Shown: positions 15,634-23,384 of the stretch, piece after piece
How the letters are laid out: every line of letters begins with the position of its first letter
Position numbering within the stretch: position 1 is the stretch's first letter
From: Phycisphaerae bacterium
GTDB taxonomy: Bacteria; Planctomycetota; Phycisphaerae; Phycisphaerales; UBA1924
DNA length: 64,000 nt
Assembly: GCA_030432905.1 (NCBI GenBank)
Contig: JAUILU010000002.1
Location: forward strand, 1-64,000
Direction of reading: 5' to 3'
The notes under the pieces: generated by a model
Told to the model about the DNA's origin: nothing
The model's input: the letters and a program-made list of their open reading frames with translations, nothing else
Database searches by the model: none
Made by a program: the position numbers and the translations under genes

Positions 15634-17994
15634 CTAACCCTCCGCCAGCTTCAGCTCCACTGGCCTCTCCACCTTCGCACCCGTCCCCATCGCCGCCTCC
15701 GCACTCTCGGCCACGTGCGAGATCTTGGAGTCGATGTAGGGTGCGGTGATCTGGGTAGGCCGAGCGATCGGCTGCTCTAAAGCATTCATGCCGCGTACAG
15801 CTAGATTCATCAGCCGTTCATCGAGATAAGACTCGCAGGTTACGTCCAGCTTTGCATGCCGCATGATCGACTGAATGACAGTTGGATCGACGCCGTTCAC
15901 TTCCAGATGCGTAGCCAGATGCTTGCGCAGCGAGTGACGCCCCGCGACGCGGTTTCGCTCGTCTCGCTTGGGGATGCCCGCACGCGACAGATCGCGGTCG
16001 AACGTCCGGGCGACGGGGATGCCCGAGAACACGTTGCCAGTTGGCGAGGGAGTAGGGGGCCTGAGCATCGCCAGAGCGCCGCATGCCGCGTGGTTGAGGG
16101 GGACCATCGCCGATTTCTTGTTCTTGGTCATGTCGGCGGTCAGGTTCAGGCAGGGGAACTCGCCCGTCAGATCGACGTGACGCCACTGCAGGCGCCCGCA
16201 CTCGCCGACACGCAGGCCGGTCCATGCCGCGAACGTGTAGTACGCCTTGCGCTCCTGATGATCAGCGGGCACCGCCTGGATCAAACGCTCCACCTCTTCG
16301 GTTGAGAGCGCCCTGACGCCCTCCTGCTTGACGTGGCGTGGCTTCTTGATCACCTTCGACGGGTTCGACCTGATCCATTCCTGAGCCACACAGAAGTCGA
16401 GGAACCCAGACAGGCGGATCAAGTACTTACGGATGGTGCCGGACGACTTGGTAGACAGACCCAGCTTGGCCTCGTTGATCCCGGCGGCTGTGATGTCGGT
16501 CACGTCGCGCCAGCCAGCCTGATCAGCAAACCAGCTGATGTTGCCGCGCTTGCACTTCAGCTCGGTTTGATTGTGGCCGTCGATCTCTAGGGATGCGAGG
16601 TAGGAGTCGAGGGCTTGCTCGATTGTGGGTACGTCTTCCTCGTCGTCATCCCAATCCAGATCGTCTTCATCATCCCAATCGTCGTCTGAGTCTTCGTCAT
16701 CTCGCCCGCTTGCCTTGTCCAGCGCGGCTACAGCCTTCGTACCAAGATCCAAGACCTGATCGTCGATGTAGCTGTTCCTCGTCGTCTGGATGTCGGCGTG
16801 TCGGAGCATCGCCTGAGCCGTGTAGATGTCAGCGCCGCCGTTGGCCAGTGCCGTAGCGAGATGCTTGCGAAGCGAGTGGATGCCTGCAGACCGCCCACGC
16901 TCGTCGTACTTGGGGATGCCTGCTCGTTCTAGGTCTTTGTTGAACGTGCGGAGCACCGGAACGGGATCGAAGACCTTGTCGTCGGGCTGGATTCGCTGTC
17001 GGAGAACCGTTGTGAGCGCAAACACGGCCTCTCTCACCAACGGCAGTTTCTTGGCGACCCGGCTCTTGGTGAGGCTGGCGGGCAGTTCAAGTCTCGGGCT
17101 GTCTTCGTCGAGCACAACGTGCTTCCATTGCAGGCGTCTGCACTCGCTATGGCGCAGCCCGGTCCAGGCGGCGAACATGTAGTAAGCCCATCGCTGAGTT
17201 GGGGTGTGTTCGATGAGTTGCTTTACCTCGTCAGACGTCAGCGCTCTGACACCCTCGCCCTTGACGAGCTTGGGCGGCTTGACGCTCTTCGTGGGGTTGG
17301 TTGCAAGCCACTCCTGAGACACGCAGTAGTCGAGGAACACTCTCAGCCGGCTGAGCTGGTTGCGCACGGTCTTCGAAGAGCTGCCGGCCATCTCGCACCG
17401 GGCGTCGGTGATCGATCGCGAGGTGATGTCAGATACCGATCTCCACTGAGCCGTCTCGGCGAACCACTCAACGCAGAGCTGCTTGCGACGGATCTCTGTT
17501 TTCGCGTGGCCATCGGCGGTGAGCAGGCTGATCCAAGAGGCGATCGCCTCACCGATGGGCGGGGCGTCACCCAGATCTGTGGGCAACGCCTGATCCGACG
17601 ACTCAGATTTGTGCCCTGTCTCTGATTCTGCCCTAGAATGGTCCACAATAGAGCCGCCCCCATATTCACTGCGGCCCGTGAGAAGAGGCGGGCTGTGGGG
17701 TAAGGGGGCGGTGTCTTTGTAGGGTGCCGAGAACGTCACGCACAAAGGCGCGTCGGCCCGGCCGGTGCGTGCGAACGTCGCGAGCCGATCCTCTACGAAG
17801 CCGTCCACCGTCGTCACAGTCGCATTCAGAGCGAAGCCATCGCGCTTCATCGAGATCGCCAGCAGCATCGCCGTGTCGGCGCTGTCGAACGACCACAGGG
17901 CGCTCAGGGGCGTGCCGATGAGGTCGGGGCGCTCGGGGGTGACGCGGGATGCGAGGATGCCGCCTTCGGGGTTGAGGGATAGGACGCCGATCAT
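15634..17994 (-). CDS. Double tyrosine recombinase: two complete integrase units in one polypeptide
   Basis: The 786-residue protein contains two consecutive SAM-like core-binding plus catalytic domains. Unit A (about 145-425) has R281, K310, H373, R376, H399 and Y409; unit B (about 456-740) has R595, K624, H687, R690, H713 and Y723. Both sets are complete. The units are clearly duplicates (shared AAWTGLR, GVRAL, HSLRKHLAT, RAGIPK, RHA blocks) and are joined by a very acidic linker (about 431-454, nearly all Asp/Glu). The first about 140 residues are a different domain, perhaps PAS-like, which I cannot name with confidence. The start overlaps the preceding small gene by 4 bases (ATGA). Confidence 0.9.
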   Translation of the reverse strand: MIGVLSLNPEGGILASRVTPERPDLIGTPLSALWSFDSADTAMLLAISMKRDGFALNATVTTVDGFVEDRLATFARTGRADAPLCVTFSAPYKDTAPLPHSPPLLTGRSEYGGGSIVDHSRAESETGHKSESSDQALPTDLGDAPPIGEAIASWISLLTADGHAKTEIRRKQLCVEWFAETAQWRSVSDITSRSITDARCEMAGSSSKTVRNQLSRLRVFLDYCVSQEWLATNPTKSVKPPKLVKGEGVRALTSDEVKQLIEHTPTQRWAYYMFAAWTGLRHSECRRLQWKHVVLDEDSPRLELPASLTKSRVAKKLPLVREAVFALTTVLRQRIQPDDKVFDPVPVLRTFNKDLERAGIPKYDERGRSAGIHSLRKHLATALANGGADIYTAQAMLRHADIQTTRNSYIDDQVLDLGTKAVAALDKASGRDDEDSDDDWDDEDDLDWDDDEEDVPTIEQALDSYLASLEIDGHNQTELKCKRGNISWFADQAGWRDVTDITAAGINEAKLGLSTKSSGTIRKYLIRLSGFLDFCVAQEWIRSNPSKVIKKPRHVKQEGVRALSTEEVERLIQAVPADHQERKAYYTFAAWTGLRVGECGRLQWRHVDLTGEFPCLNLTADMTKNKKSAMVPLNHAACGALAMLRPPTPSPTGNVFSGIPVARTFDRDLSRAGIPKRDERNRVAGRHSLRKHLATHLEVNGVDPTVIQSIMRHAKLDVTCESYLDERLMNLAVRGMNALEQPIARPTQITAPYIDSKISHVAESAEAAMGTGAKVERPVELKLAEG

Positions 17995-18278
17995 GGCTGA
18001 TCTCCTTCAAGTTGGGCGAGGGCTTCGGTAACGGCCCGCTGGATTTCTGGGGTGGTGAGCGCGCGGCGATACAGGGCGAAACCTGCCGAGATTGCAGCAG
18101 TTTCTGCAGCGCTCTGGACGAAACGTACAGATGAGGGGTGGTCTACGGCTGGCGCGTCGGCGCTCACTGGCACGCCTGCGGCAAGACAATCTTGATTGGA
18201 ATCGGTTGGCGTAGACCCCGACTCTGTGGCGGGAATGCCGCTATCTGTAGTGGAATCGCCGTCGCGAGAGATTGACAC
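17991..18278 (-). CDS. Short frame preceding the double recombinase; in-frame tail of the first integrase in the circular element
   Basis: This frame ends in an ATGA overlap with the double recombinase. The only starts are GTG codons (18278 used here, no clear ribosome site); extending further enters the antisense of the tRNA, which is not real coding sequence in the integrated state. The product of about 95 residues is Ser/Thr/Asp-rich at first, then helical (ALTTPEIQRAVTEALAQLEG). The frame is the same as that of the first integrase across the att repeat, so in the excised circle it would be that integrase's C-terminal 96 residues. As a stand-alone gene it is doubtful. Confidence 0.45.
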   Translation of the reverse strand: MSISRDGDSTTDSGIPATESGSTPTDSNQDCLAAGVPVSADAPAVDHPSSVRFVQSAAETAAISAGFALYRRALTTPEIQRAVTEALAQLEGDQP

Positions 18279-18281
18279 ACA

Positions 18282-18381
18282 CAAGGGCGTATGATCCACC
18301 AGCCGGCCCCGACTGCCGGCAACATGGTGTGGTGGCTGAGCGGTTGAAGGCGCCGGACTTGAAATCCGGTGAAGGGCTTGC
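18282..18381. repeat. Right att repeat (100-bp direct repeat) containing the 5' part of intact tRNA-Ser
   Basis: It is identical to 6474-6573. The identity starts 44 bases upstream of the tRNA and ends inside its variable arm, so the element brought its own copy of the tRNA 5' region and upstream sequence and rebuilt the gene on the host's 3' part. A TATGAT hexamer (18290-18295) lies in the shared upstream part. Confidence 0.93.
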
Positions 18382-18412
18382 CCTTCCGTGGGTTCGAATC
18401 CCACCCGCACCG
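18326..18412 (+). tRNA. tRNA-Ser (anticodon UGA)
   Basis: The 87-base cloverleaf is complete. The acceptor GGTGTGG (18326-18332) pairs with CCGCACC (18405-18411), followed by discriminator G. The anticodon stem CCGGA/TCCGG encloses loop CTTGAAA, giving anticodon TGA. The long variable arm is typical of Ser, and the T arm is GTGGG-TTCGAAT-CCCAC. CCA is not encoded. This is the integration target of the adjacent element. Confidence 0.95.
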
Positions 18413-18461
18413 TTACAAACGTAAAAGAGCCAGGCGACCCTGCCCCGGTTCAAAAAACGAC

Positions 18462-18495
18462 AAAGGGCACCGAGGTCTCACACTCGGTGCCCTTT
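18462..18495. terminator. Bidirectional rho-independent terminator
   Basis: AAAGGGCACCGAG and CTCGGTGCCCTTT form a perfect 13-base stem around an 8-base loop between the tRNA-Ser gene and the convergent vWA gene. The A-rich left and T-rich right edges allow termination from both sides. Confidence 0.8.
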
Positions 18496-18518
18496 CTATC
18501 TGAATCTCAGCCAGGCTC

Positions 18519-19499
18519 TTAGCTCGGGTTTACCACCGGCCCGCAAGGCTCAAGACATACACCCGGGCTCGGATCACACTGATTCGGAATGCCGTCGCCG
18601 TCGCAATCGATCTCGCACGCATCGGGCTGAAGGTCGCCGTTGCAATCGGGGTCGAACGCGTCGTGTACGCCGTTGTTGTCGCAATCGATAAACAGATCGC
18701 ACACATCCGGGATCAGGTTGTTATCAACATCGGGAGCCGTCTCCACGCCGAACGGGCAGAGCGCCTCGGCGATGTGATCGACGTATTGGCTCACCTCTGT
18801 GCCGTCGTCATCGACACACGTCAGCACCCCCCAGAGCCTTGGCCCCTCCGGCGGGTAGAAATCCGGGTAGTTGACCGGAGCGTTGGCGAGCCGGCGCATC
18901 GCGCTCACGTTCTTTGCGTCGGCTGGGAGATCGTCTTCGCAGTCGGGGATCTCAACCAGCGAGCCGCAATCGCCCCGCAGGTAGCCGACCGAGACCCGGG
19001 TGTCGTAGTTGTCACGCAGATCACGCGCGAGCCCGATACTGGTGCCGAGCTGGCCGCTCGTCGCATCGGTCAGCACGACCACGTGCTTCTGGTACGCGTT
19101 TGATTTCGTGGACATCAGGTCGTGCGCGACGACCATCCCGGTGGCGACATTCGTGCCCCCGACCGTGCTCGTCATGGTCAAAGCCGCCAGCGCTGCATCC
19201 AGCGCCGGGTCATTGGCGCGCGTGAAGGGGATATCCGGGCCCGAGAGTGTCGAATCGTTGAACGACACAACCGCCACTCGGTAGTTGGCGGTGTGCGGGA
19301 TCGTCGTCCCGATCGATGCGATGATCGAGTACACCATGTCGTCGTACTCGGCTTCGTCGATGCTGTTCGACCTATCGAGCACAAACACAACATCGCCCAG
19401 CGGCACTGGCTGCGGCGGCCCCGCCGGGTTGAACTGCGCCATACACACCGCCGGCACAGCGAGTAAAGACAATACGACAGCGCACGCACGCTTTAACAT
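18519..19499 (-). CDS. Secreted von Willebrand factor A-domain protein with calcium-type Asp repeats
   Basis: I place the start at the ATG at 19499, which has an AGAGGGGA site and yields a clean signal peptide (MLKRACAVVLSLLAVPAVCMAQ). The 326-residue protein has a vWA domain with a MIDAS motif (DRSNS, about residue 42), GGTNVATG and LTDATSG blocks expected for metal coordination. The C-terminal 80 residues are rich in Asp/Cys repeats (DCDNNGVHDAFDPDCNGD, DCDGDGIPNQCD) of the thrombospondin-3/EF-hand-like type. It is probably exported and binds a protein or glycan ligand through the metal site. It stands alone between terminators. Confidence 0.8.
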   Translation of the reverse strand: MLKRACAVVLSLLAVPAVCMAQFNPAGPPQPVPLGDVVFVLDRSNSIDEAEYDDMVYSIIASIGTTIPHTANYRVAVVSFNDSTLSGPDIPFTRANDPALDAALAALTMTSTVGGTNVATGMVVAHDLMSTKSNAYQKHVVVLTDATSGQLGTSIGLARDLRDNYDTRVSVGYLRGDCGSLVEIPDCEDDLPADAKNVSAMRRLANAPVNYPDFYPPEGPRLWGVLTCVDDDGTEVSQYVDHIAEALCPFGVETAPDVDNNLIPDVCDLFIDCDNNGVHDAFDPDCNGDLQPDACEIDCDGDGIPNQCDPSPGVCLEPCGPVVNPS

Positions 19500-19542
19500 G
19501 CTCGATTCCCCTCTGAATGTAGCTTTCTGCTTCCTGAACACA

Positions 19543-19565
19543 CACCCCGGCACAGCGCCGGGGTG
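19543..19565. terminator. GC-rich hairpin, possible terminator
   Basis: CACCCCGGC and GCCGGGGTG form a perfect 9-base stem with a 5-base loop in the 279-base gap between two leftward genes. There is no T-run, so it may be a weak or rho-assisted terminator of the upstream pair or merely an mRNA structure. Confidence 0.3.
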
Positions 19566-19778
19566 CAAGATGAACGAAAGACTACAAGCGAGAAACCGAC
19601 CCTGCAAACTTTCAAACGATCGCGTACCAAAACAGGTGCTATTCCGATTTCAGTATCTATTTAACTTTGAATCGGCACTAGCACGTAAGTCACTGCCGAG
19701 CAATCCGGCTGCGCGTCACGAGCATCCGAACCGCCAAGTGTTTACGTCGCCTGTGAAGGCTTGAACGATTTCACTTAG

Positions 19779-20540
19779 CTACGGCTTACGCCTGGGCGGC
19801 ATCATCGGCCGCGGGCGATTACCGTTTGGCCTCGGCCCGGGTCTGCGGTGCTGCACCTTCGTTCCGGTGTTCTCCGGCGCGCTCGAGTCGGTTGTTTCAC
19901 TTGCGCCCTCGTCGCCTGACTGCTTTGCAAAGGCATCCAGTGCCGAAGCCGCCAAGCCCGCCGCCGCGACGCCTCGGCTGACCAGCCTGATCGTTTTGCG
20001 GGGCCCAAAGAGCGATACAACAAGGAGCGCTGCGCTACCTGTGACAACCGGGTTCTTCGCCGCGAACTCGATCGCCGACGCCTTCAAGTGCTCAAGCCCC
20101 TCCGTGGGCGATTCGGCTGCGCCGCTCTGCCCGGTGCTCCCGGGCGTGACCGCGTCTTTCATGCGCTCCTTCGCTTCCTCCGCGTCATCACGCGGCGTGT
20201 TCTGATCTGCCTCGCCCTCGCCACCGAGTTTCGCCTCGGCTTCTTCGAGCACGTCCCGTTTGTTGAGCCGGGCGCTCGACACAAGCCAGACACCACACCC
20301 GGCTGCGACCTGCACAAGCCCCACCGCCGCCAGCGCAAGAGGCCAACCCCAGAGCTCTGCGAGCCTGATCGTGACGCCCGCCATGACCACCGCGATGCCG
20401 GACACCGCGATCAGCACACCCAGCCCGAGACCGGCCAAGCCGACGGATGCGCGCCTGACGCGCTTGCCCGCCAGCTCGGCCTCAGCCCGGAACAACTCGC
20501 CTCCTCCTTCGAGGAGGTCCTGGAATCGATCCAGCAACAT
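19779..20540 (-). CDS. Membrane protein, YqjE/holin-superfamily-III-like
   Basis: The 253-residue protein starts with an amphipathic segment (LFRAEAELAGKRVRRA), followed by two adjacent hydrophobic helices (about 34-60 and 67-90), as in the YqjE / phage_holin_3_6 group. A charged linker follows, then a further hydrophobic stretch (NPVVTGSAALLVVSLFG, about 163-180) and a Pro/Arg-rich tail. It follows the DUF883 gene by only 3 bases, the same pairing as yqjD-yqjE in Enterobacteria. The biochemical role of this pair is not established; YqjD binds stationary-phase ribosomes at the membrane in E. coli. Confidence 0.65.
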   Translation of the reverse strand: MLLDRFQDLLEGGGELFRAEAELAGKRVRRASVGLAGLGLGVLIAVSGIAVVMAGVTIRLAELWGWPLALAAVGLVQVAAGCGVWLVSSARLNKRDVLEEAEAKLGGEGEADQNTPRDDAEEAKERMKDAVTPGSTGQSGAAESPTEGLEHLKASAIEFAAKNPVVTGSAALLVVSLFGPRKTIRLVSRGVAAAGLAASALDAFAKQSGDEGASETTDSSAPENTGTKVQHRRPGPRPNGNRPRPMMPPRRKP

Positions 20541-20543
20541 TAC

Positions 20544-20888
20544 TTAGCGCCTCGCCATAAACCGGCCAACGAGCACGCCCGCGCCCACCGCGAGCAGGAT
20601 CGAAGCCGTCGGACGCTGGGAAACCTTGTCCGCGATCGCGCCGTGGCACTGCTTGGCCGACTCGCCCACGGACTTGGCCATCTCACCCGCGGACTGAGCG
20701 CCCTGGCGCACAGCCTCGATCGCTTCCTGCGTCGCGTGGCTCGTCATCTGGACCGCGTCTTCCTTGAGCGAATCGAGGTCGTCCTTGACCGCCGCCGCGT
20801 CCTTCTTGATCTCTTTCATTCCGTCGCGGAGATCAAAGTCGTTGTCGCTTTTATCGTGTTTCTTGTCGGTCGTGGTATACCCAGCCAT
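20544..20888 (-). CDS. DUF883 (ElaB/YqjD-like) membrane-anchored protein
   Basis: The 114-residue protein has the DUF883 layout: a charged, coiled N-terminal region with repeated Asp/Lys (KKDAAAVKDDLDSLKEDAVQ), an Ala/Glu amphipathic middle, and a C-terminal membrane anchor (PTASILLAVGAGVLVGRFMARR) with the glycine-rich GAGVLVG pattern typical of the family. Its AGGAG-like site and ATG are clear. It is the first gene of a two-gene leftward unit with the YqjE-like protein. A ribosome-tethering or stress role is known only from E. coli relatives and is inferred here. Confidence 0.75.
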   Translation of the reverse strand: MAGYTTTDKKHDKSDNDFDLRDGMKEIKKDAAAVKDDLDSLKEDAVQMTSHATQEAIEAVRQGAQSAGEMAKSVGESAKQCHGAIADKVSQRPTASILLAVGAGVLVGRFMARR

Positions 20889-21111
20889 TGTAAATCTCCT
20901 TCTGTTGTCGCGTTGGCCCGTACACAGGGCCGCTGCTTGCTACACGAAGAAGATTCGCACGCGGGTATGACACCCCGCTGAGCGCAACATTAAAATGAAT
21001 TGAGATTGCACTTTCTCGGTGCTGGCTGCTCAAAAACAAGCTCTACACCCACTAAGCCCCGATCATTCGGCCCCAAACATCCGTCTTCAGCGAGTCTCGG
21101 CGAGGCGCAAG

Positions 21112-22185
21112 CTACCCCTCCATGCGCGCGATCTGACTCGTCAGGTACTCTACCAATTTCTTCTGGTGATCGATATCTGATTTAATCGCGGCTTTCTGCT
21201 CGGCCTTGTCCTCGCCCTCGACACACCCGAGCTGCTCGTCGAGTTCTTTGATCTTTGCCTTCGCTTCTGCAAGGCTCTCGCGAACATTGCCGAGCCTTTC
21301 CGCGTCGTCGGCCTTGTCGAAGACGACGTCCTCTGGCGAGGTCGCCGATTCCTCCGAGCTTGTGCGGACACGGTCGGGGATGACCGCGTCTTGCACCTGC
21401 CTCTGGTTCATGAAGCTGGGCGAGACAATCTCGACGCCGTGGTCGTGCAGCGTGTCGAGCACGTTCTCCTTTAGGTTCGAGCGTTGCGAGATGAGCCGTT
21501 TCGTGTCTTCGAGCAGGCCGCTGGCGCGGTAGGTCACCGCGAAGTCGCCGAGCGCCATGACCTGCACGAACCCGTCGGCGAGTTCTGTTTTCTTGACCGC
21601 CTCAAGCAGCAGCGGCTCGACCTTCGCGTGCGGGACGTCGTACCCGAGGCTCAGCTCGCACGAGATGATCGTGCCGCTGGTGCGCACGACGCGGACCGGG
21701 TTGGTGATCAGAAACGAATTGGGCAGCGTGATCAGGTCGCGGTCCTCGGTCTGGATCTCGACGTGGAACAGCCCCTTCGCCGTGACCCGGCCCATGTGGT
21801 CTGACACCCGGATGTAGTCGCCGGGCCGAAACGACCGGACGTGATACATCATCACACCGGCCATGAAGTTTGCGAAGATGGTCGTCGAGCCGAGCGTCAC
21901 GAGCGCCGCGAAGCTCAGGCCGAAGAGGCCGATCAGGCTGTTCTTGAGATCCGACGACACAGGCAGCGCGATGATTAGCGCAAGCACGCTCAGCACAAAC
22001 CCCGCGGCGATGATCGCGCCCCGAACCCGGAGCTGCGTCTTGGTGTACTGCTGGTCACGCCCAAAGAAGTACCAGCCCATCCAGATCACCGCAGAGACGA
22101 TCAGAGCGAACGCACCCGCCCAGATCAGCCACTGGTATCCGAGATGCAGGCCGCCAACCACATCAGTTATTGACTCGTCAGGCAT
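21112..22185 (-). CDS. Mechanosensitive ion channel (MscS family)
   Basis: The 357-residue protein has three hydrophobic helices (about 17-41, 55-76, 83-116); the third continues into the MscS hallmark beta-domain entry (ANFMAGVMMYHVRSFRPGDYI). A beta domain and the alpha/beta vestibule region follow (LITLPNSFLITNPV). The last about 70 residues form a charged coiled coil not typical of small MscS proteins. It should open under membrane tension to release solutes on osmotic downshock. The start is divergent from holA with only 37 bases between, so the promoters must overlap or one start is further inside. Confidence 0.85.
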   Translation of the reverse strand: MPDESITDVVGGLHLGYQWLIWAGAFALIVSAVIWMGWYFFGRDQQYTKTQLRVRGAIIAAGFVLSVLALIIALPVSSDLKNSLIGLFGLSFAALVTLGSTTIFANFMAGVMMYHVRSFRPGDYIRVSDHMGRVTAKGLFHVEIQTEDRDLITLPNSFLITNPVRVVRTSGTIISCELSLGYDVPHAKVEPLLLEAVKKTELADGFVQVMALGDFAVTYRASGLLEDTKRLISQRSNLKENVLDTLHDHGVEIVSPSFMNQRQVQDAVIPDRVRTSSEESATSPEDVVFDKADDAERLGNVRESLAEAKAKIKELDEQLGCVEGEDKAEQKAAIKSDIDHQKKLVEYLTSQIARMEG

Positions 22186-22222
22186 CGCTACAACCTACCA
22201 CACACCGCCCCGCCCCACTACC

Positions 22223-23236
22223 ATGACCCCGATGGCAAGACGACCAGCAGGACCAACCCAGCCGACACTCGACCCGATGGGCGGCGTCTTCGTATTCCAC
22301 GGCAAAGACGCCTTCCTCAGAGCCGACTACACGCAGCAGCTCCGGCTCAAGCTCGAAGACGCCCACGGCGAGATCGAGACCATCCATTTCGACGGCACCC
22401 GCGACCTCTTCGCCGACGTCCTCGACGAGTGCCGGAGCTTCGGGCTCATGCAGCAGCACAAGCTCGTCGTTGTCGAAACTGCCGACCAGCTCGTCAAAGG
22501 CGACGGCAGACCCCTGCTCGAACGCTACGCACAGGCCCCGGTCGAGGGGGCAACGCTCGTGCTCCGCTGCGACACCTGGCACAAGGGCAACGTGGACAAG
22601 CTCATCACCGCCTCGGGCGGCGAGGTGCACAAGTGCGACGGGCTCGCGCCAAACGAAGCCGCGGCTTGGGCCGTCAAACGCGCCAAGGAACACCACGGCA
22701 CCACGCTCCAGCGCGAGGCCGCCATGCTCCTCGTCGATCGAGTGGGCCAGCTGGGGCGGATCGATTCCGAGCTCGCTAAGCTCGCCGTCGATGCGCCGAA
22801 GGCGGGCATTACGCGCGAGATGGTCGCCGAAGCCGTCGGCATGACCCGCGAAGAGGAGGTCTGGTCGATCCAAGCGATGATCCTCGGCGCGGGCCCCGAG
22901 CAGCTGCTCACCCAGCTCCGCACGATCCTCGACAACTCGAAACAGGACCAGAGCGTCGTGACGCTTTGGGCGTGCATGGATCTTTGCCGGAAGCTGCACA
23001 CCGCCAGCCAGGCGCTGGCGCAGGGCCAGAACCCGGCGAGCGTCGCGGGCACGCTCAAGCTCTGGGGGCCGAGCCGAGACGCGATCATGAACGCCGCCAG
23101 ACGACTGCACCCGGCACAAGCCGGTCGGCTGCTCAGCCTCGCGGTCGAAGCAGACCGGAAAACCAAGAGCGGGCTCGGCCGCGCGGATCGTTTGCTCGAA
23201 CGGCTCACGCTCCAGATCGCCGGCGGCACGCGTTAA
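22223..23236 (+). CDS. holA: DNA polymerase III subunit delta
   Basis: The 337-residue protein matches HolA length and order: an N-terminal nucleotide-fold start (GGVFVFHGKDAFLRADY), the LVVVETADQL strand near residue 85, a middle lid region (AWAVKRAKEHH..L..EAAMLLVDRVGQLGRIDSELAKLA), and a C-terminal helical domain with the WSIQAMILGAG...LL..LR pattern. Delta opens the beta sliding clamp as part of the clamp loader. The ATG at 22223 is used; a second ATG at 22232 is equally possible because neither has a strong ribosome site. Delta sequences diverge widely, so I rely on the overall pattern. Confidence 0.75.
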   Translation: MTPMARRPAGPTQPTLDPMGGVFVFHGKDAFLRADYTQQLRLKLEDAHGEIETIHFDGTRDLFADVLDECRSFGLMQQHKLVVVETADQLVKGDGRPLLERYAQAPVEGATLVLRCDTWHKGNVDKLITASGGEVHKCDGLAPNEAAAWAVKRAKEHHGTTLQREAAMLLVDRVGQLGRIDSELAKLAVDAPKAGITREMVAEAVGMTREEEVWSIQAMILGAGPEQLLTQLRTILDNSKQDQSVVTLWACMDLCRKLHTASQALAQGQNPASVAGTLKLWGPSRDAIMNAARRLHPAQAGRLLSLAVEADRKTKSGLGRADRLLERLTLQIAGGTR

Positions 23237-23384
23237 ACGCGCAATCGCTGCGCTGATTCTCTCACCTCTATAAGAAGTTCCGCCTGGGCGCGGTTTCTGC
23301 GATGGTTTTGGGCAGGGTCTGCCGATGTTGGCAATCGATGCGCCACGGACTCGGCGCATGACCAGTGGCAGGAGGCCGCGAGTA

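Larger units (their letters stand above)
6474..18381. mobile_element. About 11.9-kb integrative element inserted at tRNA-Ser(UGA)
   Basis: Two perfect 100-bp direct repeats (6474-6573 and 18282-18381) bound the region. The right copy belongs to a complete tRNA-Ser gene; the left copy carries only its first 56 bases. Between them lie an integrase next to the left repeat, two HTH proteins, a primase/DUF3987 protein, a tape-measure-like protein, a Fic module and a double tyrosine recombinase. Parts of the interior (notably 14.5-15.6 kb) are visibly richer in A/T than the flanks. No conjugation genes, terminase, capsid or portal is seen, so this is not a complete conjugative element or prophage; a satellite or minimal integrative element is the best description. 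Confidence 0.88.

Noticed and set aside
18272..18295. TTGACA at 18272-18277 with TATGAT at 18290-18295 as the tRNA-Ser promoter
   Set aside because: The spacing is 12 bases instead of about 17, so I do not claim it, although TATGAT alone may be the -10.
6474..18381. Interpretation as a complete prophage or conjugative element
   Set aside because: No terminase, portal, capsid, lysis, relaxase or type IV secretion gene is visible; only a tape-measure-like protein and replication and recombination genes are present.
18279..18410. N-terminal extension of the small frame at 17991-18278 through the tRNA-Ser gene
   Set aside because: The extension translates the antisense of the tRNA, a common artefact in annotations; it has meaning only as part of the circular-form integrase frame.
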